The notes under the pieces are model-generated. The model was given only the letters and a program-made list of their open reading frames with translations. It was not told the origin of the DNA and did not search any database. DNA of 7,126 nt from assembly GCA_900553695.1 (NCBI GenBank), contig USEM01000033.1, positions 1-7,126 on the forward strand, read 5' to 3'. Made by a program: the position numbers and the translations under genes. Positions 1-4,617 of the stretch are shown here, in pieces (position 1 is the stretch's first letter; every line of letters starts with the position of its first letter). The stretch is from an uncultured Clostridium sp. Lineage in GTDB: Bacteria; Bacillota; Clostridia; TANB77; CAG-508.

Positions 1-392
1 CGACTGCTGCCTCCCGTAGGAGTCTGGGCCGTATCTCAGTCCCAATGTGGCCGTTGAGCCTCTCAGCTCGGCTACCGATCGTTGCCTTGGTAGGCCGTTA
101 CCCCACCAACTAGCTAATCGGACGCAAGACCATCTATTAGCGGATTTCTCCTTTTCTAGCTGTACCATGCGGTACTACTAGCTTATGCGGTATTAGCAAC
201 GATTTCTCGTTGTTATTCCCCTCTAATAGGCAGGTTTCTTACGTGTTACTCACCAGTCCGCCACTAAAGCCATTGTTATATCTCGTCCCTCAGATAAATC
301 TTTGTTCTGAGTTATAACGACTTCCGTTCGACTTGCATGTCTTATGTGCGCCGCCAGCGTTAATCCTGAGCCAGGATCAAACTCTCTAATTA
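1..392 (-). rRNA. rrs: 16S ribosomal RNA, 5' part (truncated by window edge)
   Basis: The plus strand reads as the reverse complement of the first ~360 nt of a bacterial 16S rRNA. The universal 27F site AGAGTTTGATCCTGGCTCAG lies on the minus strand at 366-385 and the conserved ACTCCTACGGGAGGCAGCAG site (338 region) lies near the left edge. Taking the first base of the 27F site as E. coli position 8 puts the mature 5' end at about 392; the window edge is near E. coli position 360. The gene is complete at its 5' end and runs out of the window at its 3' end. It forms the 30S subunit core. Two promoters and a structured leader lie upstream. The exact mature 5' end is inferred from the E. coli numbering. 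Confidence 0.97.
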
Positions 393-601
393 ATTGTATA
401 TATACTGTCTCTTTCGAGACCTTACATATCAGTTTGATTTGGTGCAATTTCTTGCACTCCTGTTTCTTGATTTTTACTTTTGGTTTTCTCCAAATTTTTG
501 GTTTAGTACGAATCGTTGGTTAGACGATTCTAAAACTCATTTAAAGGATTTTATTGTTTATTTTTCAATGTACTTTCGTTCTCTCTTCAAAATCGAGAAC
601 G
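393..601 (-). other. 16S rRNA leader (external transcribed spacer) with four hairpins
   Basis: This is the stretch between the nearer rRNA promoter and the 16S 5' end, and no protein gene is credible in it. On the transcribed strand it holds four perfect inverted repeats: GTTCTC/GAGAAC (578-600), GAATCGT/ACGATTC with a 7-nt loop (510-530), GTGCAA-GAAA-TTGCAC (442-457) and GTCTC-GAAA-GAGAC (407-420). The last two have GAAA tetraloops. Near 551-568 the minus strand reads TTGAAAAATAAACAATAA, which resembles the TTGAAAACTAAACAA-type element common in Firmicute rRNA leaders. I did not identify an antitermination boxA with confidence. The role in processing and folding of pre-16S RNA is inferred. 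Confidence 0.6.
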
Positions 602-607
602 TCATTT

Positions 608-636
608 ATTGTACCATTTATTTTAAACTTTGTCAA
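608..636 (-). promoter_or_regulatory. rRNA promoter P2 (near the 16S gene)
   Basis: On the minus strand a perfect -35 TTGACA (631-636) is followed by a 17-bp spacer and TACAAT (608-613). The predicted transcript start is near 601. Upstream are three A-tracts (minus strand; 640-645, 652-657, 661-667) spaced roughly one helical turn apart, as expected of an UP element. It drives the 16S rRNA gene. Confidence 0.8.
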
Positions 637-775
637 CACTTTTTTGTAATATTTTTTAACTTTTTTTCCAACAAAAAAATTAGTAATTTTCTGTCTTTAT
701 TCTTCGCCTTAAATATTACTAATTATATACTACTTTCTATATAATTGTGTCTTCATATTTACTTGGTACTCATAT

Positions 776-804
776 ATATTACTACTTTTTTCGCCACGTG
801 TCAA
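776..804 (-). promoter_or_regulatory. rRNA promoter P1 (distal)
   Basis: On the minus strand TTGACA (799-804) is followed by a 17-bp spacer and TAATAT (776-781), which matches the -10 consensus at 4 of 6 bases. The 15-nt block from the UP element through the -35 box (799-813) is identical to that of P2 (631-645). A/T tracts continue upstream to about 835. This is a second tandem promoter for the rRNA operon, as is common for Firmicute rrn operons. Confidence 0.7.
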
Positions 805-927
805 CACTTTTTTCAAAAAAAGTTAAAAAAGTTTTATATTTTTATTTCTGGAGTAATTTACCATATTATTTTGCGTTTACCTGTAATTAATTTAGTTCTC
901 AAGAATACAATATTTAGAGGGGTTTTT

Positions 928-1161
928 ATGGGAAATAAGGGATTAGATTTTAAACATAAGGAAGTTATTAATATTGTTGATGGAAAAAGACTTGGTTTTG
1001 TTCAAGATGTTACAGCAAATCTTGAAACTGGAATTATCACTTCTATAATTGTTCCTGGTAGTACTAAACTTTTTAATGTATTTGCATCTAATGACTTAGT
1101 TATTCCTTGGCAGAACATAAAATGTATTGGTGATGATGTTATATTAGTAGAAATAAATTAG
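928..1161 (+). CDS. YlmC/YmxH family sporulation protein (PRC-barrel-like)
   Basis: This 77-residue protein has the hallmarks of the YlmC/YmxH family: an N-terminal KEVINIVDGKRLG segment (residues 11-23), a central IIVPG (about 40-44), and the tail LVIPW...I..IGDDVILVEI. The family adopts a small PRC-barrel-like beta fold and is found in endospore-forming Firmicutes; its biochemical role is not established. The start at ATG 928 is chosen because AGAGGGG (916-922) sits 5 nt before it. The longer open frame reaching back to 745 would run through the rRNA promoter region and contains no family sequence before residue 1. I see no clear sigma-A promoter upstream, so control by a sporulation sigma factor is possible but not shown. 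The gene diverges from the rRNA operon and converges on the next gene. I cannot tell whether ylmC or ymxH is the closer relative. Confidence 0.88.
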   Translation: MGNKGLDFKHKEVINIVDGKRLGFVQDVTANLETGIITSIIVPGSTKLFNVFASNDLVIPWQNIKCIGDDVILVEIN

Positions 1162-1188
1162 ACCTAGGAGATTTCTCCTAGGTCTTTT
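1161..1188. terminator. Shared terminator between convergent genes
   Basis: A perfect 10-bp stem, GACCTAGGAG (1161-1170) and CTCCTAGGTC (1175-1184), has an ATTT loop and is followed on the plus strand by TTTT (1185-1188). The last base of the plus-strand gene's TAG (1159-1161) begins the hairpin, and the minus-strand gene's stop (1178-1180) lies within its right arm. On the minus strand the stem is followed by TAATTTATTT, a weaker U-rich tail, so it probably works in both directions but better for the plus-strand gene. Confidence 0.85.
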
Positions 1189-1732
1189 GATTTTCAATGC
1201 GAAGAGCTTCAACTTGTTCCCAAAATTCTTGTACTTTTGAGCTGCTGTCTTTTTCCAAAGATTTTTCTTTAAGTTTGAGCACAACTTCATTAGACACCCA
1301 ATTCTCAACAATGCATTTCAGAATTGTTCTGTTCAAAAGTGCTTCTGTTACATACATGCTTGCAATAAATTGTTCTTTTGTTTTTTCAGTATCTGCATAA
1401 GCTTTTGTAAGCTCTTTTGCCTTGCCTTTTGGAAGTATGTATTCCATCCTTTTAACTACGAGTCCTTGATAGTATCTAAAAGACCGTTTTCTAGCACTTC
1501 TTCCAACCTTGGCTTCAGAGTTATTCATGGCTTTTTGAGCCATGAGTCTTACAGTTTCCATGTCAACAACGTTTTCCACTACAGCCTTTTTTAAAATGTT
1601 ATAGAAAGTACTGTCGCTAATTCCTTGTTCTTCAGAAATCTTTGTGTGTGCATGTGGCGAACTTGATTCTACATACTGTTTTGCAATCATCGCAATTTGC
1701 TTCCGTGAAAAATCTTTGACTGTCTTTCCCAT
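1178..1732 (-). CDS. Uncharacterised protein with N-terminal helix-turn-helix-like segment
   Basis: I do not recognise this 184-residue protein. It is charged and largely helical by appearance, with no signal peptide, membrane segment or catalytic motif, and only one cysteine (residue 140). Residues 31-51 (KISEEQGISDSTFYNILKKA) look like a helix-turn-helix, suggesting DNA binding. A basic patch follows at 79-96 (RSARKRSFRYYQ). The C-terminal part from about 150 is Lys/Glu-rich and could be a coiled coil. The start is ATG 1732 with AAAGGAG at 1745-1751, a slightly long spacing of about 12 nt; no better start is visible. It has its own strong promoter and follows yqeY without a terminator. One sampled 60-nt stretch (1441-1500) has 22 G/C (37%), against 15 of 60 at 3481-3540 in the oxidoreductase gene, so it is somewhat less AT-rich. 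A transcriptional regulator is the leading guess; a nucleoid or phage-derived DNA-binding protein is possible. Confidence 0.75.
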   Translation of the reverse strand: MGKTVKDFSRKQIAMIAKQYVESSSPHAHTKISEEQGISDSTFYNILKKAVVENVVDMETVRLMAQKAMNNSEAKVGRSARKRSFRYYQGLVVKRMEYILPKGKAKELTKAYADTEKTKEQFIASMYVTEALLNRTILKCIVENWVSNEVVLKLKEKSLEKDSSSKVQEFWEQVEALRIENQKT

Positions 1733-1748
1733 TGTTGTAAATTTCTCC

Positions 1749-1758
1749 TTTCGCGAAA
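1749..1758. promoter_or_regulatory. Palindrome in 5' UTR, possible operator
   Basis: TTTCGCGAAA is a perfect 10-bp palindrome, and the CG-rich core stands out in this AT-rich spacer. It lies about 17 nt downstream of the predicted transcript start and runs directly into the AAAGGAG ribosome binding site of the helix-turn-helix-like gene. A protein bound here could block transcription or translation. The operator role is an inference from position and symmetry only. Confidence 0.35.
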
Positions 1759-1781
1759 ATCTATAAATGTTTTACTACATT

Positions 1782-1811
1782 ATTATATCATCTTCTTTTG
1801 CTTTATGTCAA
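1782..1811 (-). promoter_or_regulatory. Near-consensus extended -10 promoter for the helix-turn-helix gene
   Basis: On the minus strand a perfect TTGACA (1806-1811) and a perfect TATAAT (1782-1787) are separated by 18 bp, with TGA immediately before the -10 (extended -10 TGn). The -35 box begins 2 bp past the yqeY stop codon (1814-1816). The transcript start is predicted near 1775, giving a 5' UTR of about 43 nt. Confidence 0.85.
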
Positions 1812-1813
1812 CT

Positions 1814-2254
1814 TTATGCTAGTAGCTTTTTAACTGCATCACTAATAGTTTTTCCATCTGCTGATGCACCAATCTTTTCCTTTGCAGATTTCATTACAGT
1901 TCCCATATCCTTCATGCTTGTTGCACCTGTTTCTTCTATTACTGTTTTTACTATTGCCTCAACTTCTTCAACTGATAGTTGTTTTGGTAAGTATTCAGCA
2001 AGTATTTCCATTTCTTCTTTGTTTTGTTTTATTAAATCTTCTCTTCCACTTTTTTCAAATTCCTCTTCTGCATCTTTTCTCTTCTTTGATTCCTTTGCAA
2101 TAATTTCTATAACTTGTTCGTCTGTTAGCTCAATTTGTTTATCTTTCTCAACTTGAAGTACAGCAGCTCTTACCATTTGAATTGTATTTTTTCTTATCAA
2201 GTTTTTGTCTTTCATTGCTTCTTTTAAATCATTTAATAATTTTTCTTTAATCAT
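1814..2254 (-). CDS. yqeY: GatB/YqeY domain-containing protein
   Basis: The 146-residue product matches stand-alone YqeY proteins (usually 145-150 residues). It has the N-terminal helical segment MIKEKLLNDLKEAMKDKN followed by the TIQMVRAAVLQVE helix, the middle KKRKDAEEEFEKSGREDL block, the EYLPKQLSVEEVE motif at about 88-100, and a C-terminal segment ending SDAVKKLLA. The domain is related to the C-terminal region of GatB, the tRNA-dependent amidotransferase subunit that helps form Gln-tRNA and Asn-tRNA. The stand-alone protein has been suggested to bind tRNA, but its function is not settled. The start ATG 2254 follows AGGAGG (2265-2270) with a 10-nt spacing. It has its own promoter just downstream of the tRNA terminator. 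No terminator separates it from the next gene, so some read-through is expected. It is probably cytoplasmic. Confidence 0.95.
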   Translation of the reverse strand: MIKEKLLNDLKEAMKDKNLIRKNTIQMVRAAVLQVEKDKQIELTDEQVIEIIAKESKKRKDAEEEFEKSGREDLIKQNKEEMEILAEYLPKQLSVEEVEAIVKTVIEETGATSMKDMGTVMKSAKEKIGASADGKTISDAVKKLLA

Positions 2255-2285
2255 AGTTTATTATCCTCCTATTAAATTCTTATAT

Positions 2286-2314
2286 AATATATCACAAAAT
2301 GCTTGATTTATCAA
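2286..2314 (-). promoter_or_regulatory. yqeY promoter
   Basis: On the minus strand TTGATA (2309-2314), a 17-bp spacer and TATATT (2286-2291) are present, with TGA before the -10 (extended -10). The predicted transcript start is near 2279, followed by AGGAGG at 2265-2270. The -35 box lies about 7 bp past the tRNA terminator's U-tract. Confidence 0.7.
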
Positions 2315-2320
2315 GGTTAT

Positions 2321-2362
2321 TAAAAAAGAAACCACCTAAACATTTAAGTGATTTCTTTTTTA
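2321..2362 (-). terminator. Terminator of the tRNA-Arg/tRNA-Pro unit
   Basis: On the minus strand AAAGAAATCACTTAA and TTAGGTGGTTTCTTT form a long stem with an ATGT loop; two G-U pairs make it complete on this strand, whereas the plus strand would have two C-A mismatches. It ends in a run of six U. This orientation bias fits termination of transcripts coming from the tRNAs. Confidence 0.85.
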
Positions 2363-2364
2363 TT

Positions 2365-2440
2365 TGGTCGGGGTGACACGGATTGAACGTGCGACCTCAT
2401 GGTCCCAAACCACGCGCTCTCCCAACTGAGCTACACCCCG
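2365..2440 (-). tRNA. tRNA-Pro (anticodon TGG)
   Basis: This 76-nt gene folds as a full cloverleaf: acceptor CGGGGTG/CACCCCG, D-stem GCTC/GAGC, anticodon stem CGTGG/CCATG around the loop TTTGGGA (anticodon TGG), and T-arm GCACG-TTCAATC-CGTGT. The discriminator base is A and the terminal CCA is encoded. It decodes CCA and other proline codons by wobble. It has its own promoter upstream and the terminator begins a few bases past the CCA. Confidence 0.97.
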
Positions 2441-2457
2441 TTTTTATGTACTTGAAT

Positions 2458-2486
2458 ATAATACCACATTTTTTACTACTTTGCAA
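2458..2486 (-). promoter_or_regulatory. tRNA-Pro promoter
   Basis: In the 83-nt gap between the two tRNAs the minus strand has TTGCAA (2481-2486), a 17-bp spacer and TATTAT (2458-2463) preceded by TGG (extended -10). The -35 box is imperfect (4 of 6). The predicted start near 2451 leaves a leader of about 11 nt before the tRNA. Confidence 0.6.
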
Positions 2487-2523
2487 GCCTTTTTCTTAAA
2501 TTTTCAAATATTTTTGTAAAAAA

Positions 2524-2600
<77 letters not shown>

Positions 2601-2601
2601 C

Positions 2602-2621
2602 TAAAGTACCTCACGGCACTT
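2602..2621 (-). other. Hairpin in the 5' leader of pre-tRNA-Arg
   Basis: On the minus strand AAAGTGCC-GTGA-GGTACTTT forms an 8-bp stem (one G-U pair) capped by a GTGA loop of the GNRA class. It begins at the predicted transcript start (about 2620) and ends 2 nt before the tRNA acceptor stem. It has no U-tract, so it is not a terminator. It could stabilise or position the leader for RNase P; that role is inferred. Confidence 0.45.
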
Positions 2622-2626
2622 TATAT

Positions 2627-2655
2627 ATTATACTAGCTTTTTTTGTCATTTTCAA
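2627..2655 (-). promoter_or_regulatory. tRNA-Arg promoter
   Basis: On the minus strand TTGAAA (2650-2655), a 17-bp spacer and a perfect TATAAT (2627-2632) are present. The -35 box overlaps the stop codon (2652-2654) of the Rieske reading frame, so the protein gene and the tRNA promoter are packed without a spacer or terminator. Confidence 0.8.
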
Positions 2656-2906
2656 GTAGTTTTATGATTTTTGTTAAAGTTCTTTAATTCTAAATCTTCT
2701 GTTGCTGGCTCTGTTATTAGTTTTCCTTTATAATCATACCTTGAGCCATGACATGGGCAGTCCCAGGTTTTATCTAGGTTGTTCCATGTTAGTTCACAGC
2801 CTAAATGTTTGCAATATGGCTCTACTGCATATATTTCTCCATTTTTATCTTTATATATTCCTAGCTTTTGTCCATCATAATCAACTACCCCTCCGAGTGT
2901 CCTTTT
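2652..2906 (-). pseudogene. Rieske [2Fe-2S] domain in shifted frame (3' part of the oxidoreductase gene)
   Basis: Read one base out of frame from the preceding FAD-domain gene, the minus strand encodes an uninterrupted Rieske domain ending at TGA 2652-2654. From the GTA codon at 2886-2888 it has 78 residues. It contains the cluster-binding pairs CKH and CPCH in CKHLGC (residues 26-31) and CPCHGS (44-49), 15 residues lying between the two ligand pairs. The extra cysteines of both motifs match the disulfide pair of bc1-type Rieske proteins. The domain ends with TEPATEDLEL, as in YhfW-like oxidoreductases. The frame opens only after a TAA at 2907-2909 and has no ATG, GTG or TTG start before the domain, so it is not an independent gene. 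It would be the C-terminal electron-transfer domain of the neighbouring protein. All ligands are intact, which suggests that the frameshift is recent, an error, or bypassed. Confidence 0.85.
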
Positions 2907-4164
2907 TTAAGTCTTCGAATTTGTAGGTTGGAGTTTTTAATTTATTTATTCCAAGTGAATACACTGTTTGTTTTAGCATGTTTCCAAATTCTTTTCTGTT
3001 TTTTACTGGTTCCATTCTTGTTGCATTATAAATTTCAGCATATTCATTTTCCTTGCCTGAAATTTTATCGCTTATTATTTTTGCTGCAACATGTGATGTT
3101 GTCATACCCCACTTGTTATATCCGGTAGCTATATAAAAGTTAGGCATTAGGTTTGAGAATTCTCCAATATATGCAACTTTATCTAGTGATATACAATCTT
3201 GCGTATTCCATCTGTATTTTGTCTTCATTGATGGGTATATTTCTTTTGCATATGTCTCTAGGCTTTTATAGCAAAGTTCTAAGTTTTTTGTAGTTTCTCC
3301 TGTTTTATGTTTTTCTCCTCCAATTAGTAAAATATCATCTTTTACACTTCTAAAAGATGCTCCTGGAGTTTCTGCTGATATATACATTCCTGTACCTATT
3401 TTAGAATGTGGTTCTATTCCTATTTCATATGATTTTTCTTGGTACATTTTCAAAAAGTGTAACCCTGGGAAATTCTTTATTGGATAATGTGTTGCCATTA
3501 CTACATATTTTGCTTTTATATTGTTATTTTCTGTTTTTACGTTGTAATAACTTCCATCTCTTTTTACATCTTGAACTCTTGAATTTGTGTATATTTGAAC
3601 ATTGTATTCTTTTAAAACTTCAGCTATTTTATATAAATATTTTAGTGGATGAAATTGTGCCTGATTTTGCATTTCTATTCCAATTTTTATTTCAAATGGT
3701 AAGTCAATTTTGTTTACTAACTTAGGAGTTCCTCCTATGCTCTCTAGCACATTCACTTCATCTTTTATTTTTTGCACATATTCTTCTTTGCATGTATAAA
3801 TGTAATTGTTTGTTCGTATAAATTCGCAGTCAATTTTTTCTTTTGTTACTATTTTTTCTATTAAATCTATTGCTTCCTCATTTGCTTTGAAATATTTCTT
3901 TGCAAATTCTTCTCCAAAACTTTGAATTAAGTAACTGTATATTAAATTATGTTGGCTTGTAATTTTGGCTGTTGTGTTTTCAGTTACACCACTACAGATT
4001 TCTCCTTTATCTATAATGCATATTTTAAGTCCTGTTTCTAATAACATATACCCTGTTACAATACCTGTTATTCCTGCACCTATTATACATACATCTGCTT
4101 CAATATCTTCTTGTAAATTTAAAAAGCTTGGTCTAGTTGTTTTCTCTACCCAATATGATTTCAT
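2881..4164 (-). CDS. FAD-dependent oxidoreductase (DAO family, YhfW-like), split from its Rieske domain
   Basis: This 427-residue frame begins, after a short N-terminal lead, with the Rossmann dinucleotide motif VCIIGAGITG (25-34) and the acidic end of strand 2 at IID (50-52). It continues with SGVTENTTAKITSQHN (58-73) and ends its FAD domain with the conserved IATGYNKWGMTTSHVAA (345-361). These are features of D-amino-acid-oxidase-type flavoproteins. The close relatives of about 500 residues carry a C-terminal Rieske domain; here the frame ends early with the non-family tail DTRRGS, and the Rieske domain follows in the +1 frame to 2652. Removing one base near 2888-2895 restores about 500 residues and a family-like LKKDTGGVVDYDG junction. 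The substrate is unknown. The start ATG 4164 has AAAGGA (4175-4180) 10 nt upstream. The gene follows acpS by 60 nt without an obvious promoter, so it is probably in the same operon. It is cytoplasmic, with no signal peptide. Confidence 0.9.
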   Translation of the reverse strand: MKSYWVEKTTRPSFLNLQEDIEADVCIIGAGITGIVTGYMLLETGLKICIIDKGEICSGVTENTTAKITSQHNLIYSYLIQSFGEEFAKKYFKANEEAIDLIEKIVTKEKIDCEFIRTNNYIYTCKEEYVQKIKDEVNVLESIGGTPKLVNKIDLPFEIKIGIEMQNQAQFHPLKYLYKIAEVLKEYNVQIYTNSRVQDVKRDGSYYNVKTENNNIKAKYVVMATHYPIKNFPGLHFLKMYQEKSYEIGIEPHSKIGTGMYISAETPGASFRSVKDDILLIGGEKHKTGETTKNLELCYKSLETYAKEIYPSMKTKYRWNTQDCISLDKVAYIGEFSNLMPNFYIATGYNKWGMTTSHVAAKIISDKISGKENEYAEIYNATRMEPVKNRKEFGNMLKQTVYSLGINKLKTPTYKFEDLKKDTRRGS

Positions 4165-4224
4165 TTAAAACCATTCCTTTCTTGGTAAAAACACCTATTT
4201 CAAGCTTTCCCTTTAATTAATATT

Positions 4225-4602
4225 TTATTCATCAACAAGTGCTGTAACATTTGCAACAGCATATTCTTTGCAATGTGATATACTTATATCTATGCTTTTT
4301 ATTTGTTCAAATTGTACCTTCAAGAATTCTATTTTTGGATTACCGTTTTCATCATTTACAATTTGTACATCTTTCCAACTTATCCCAAATTTATCTGGTA
4401 ATAATGCTGATACTGTTTTGAATATTGCTTCTTTTGAAGCAAATCTTCCTGCATAGTGGCAATACTTTGCATTCCTCGTACTTTCGCAATATTCTATCTC
4501 TTTTGGAGTATATATTAAGTTTAAAAAGTTACTACCACTTCTTTCTATTGATTTTTTTATTCTTTCAATTTCAATTATATCTGTTCCACATAATATACGC
4601 AT
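4225..4602 (-). CDS. acpS: Holo-[acyl-carrier-protein] synthase AcpS
   Basis: AcpS transfers 4'-phosphopantetheine from CoA to a serine of apo-ACP, activating it for fatty acid synthesis in the cytoplasm. The 125-residue product has the usual length. It shows the N-terminal GTDIIEIERI motif with the metal-binding Asp8, the YTPKEIEYC segment (31-39), and the signature GRFASKEAIFKT (52-63) with the second metal ligand Glu58. The later DVQIVNDENGNPKI and the C-terminal SISHCKEYAVANVTAL are also typical. All expected catalytic residues are present. The start ATG 4602 has GGGAAGGA (4611-4618) 8 nt upstream; this site overlaps the stop codon of the WG-repeat gene, which ends 15 nt before the start, indicating an operon and possible translational coupling. 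No separate promoter is visible. Confidence 0.97.
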   Translation of the reverse strand: MRILCGTDIIEIERIKKSIERSGSNFLNLIYTPKEIEYCESTRNAKYCHYAGRFASKEAIFKTVSALLPDKFGISWKDVQIVNDENGNPKIEFLKVQFEQIKSIDISISHCKEYAVANVTALVDE

Positions 4603-4617
4603 ATTTTAAGTCCTTCC

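Noticed and set aside
250..744. Open frames across the 16S rRNA and its leader
   Set aside because: They overlap the rRNA gene and the promoter/leader region and have no protein-like composition or ribosome binding site.
745..927. Upstream extension of the YlmC/YmxH gene to an ATG at 745
   Set aside because: The added 61 codons run through the rRNA promoter P1, lack family similarity, and the ATG at 928 has a good ribosome binding site.
2902..2908. A_AAA_AAG slippery heptamer in phase on the minus strand near the FAD/Rieske junction
   Set aside because: A -1 shift there reaches a TAG at 2885-2887 after a few codons and does not enter the Rieske frame, which needs +1.
4165..4224. Separate promoter for the FAD oxidoreductase gene
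   Set aside because: No -35/-10 pair with 16-18 bp spacing was found in the 60-nt gap; co-transcription with acpS is simpler.
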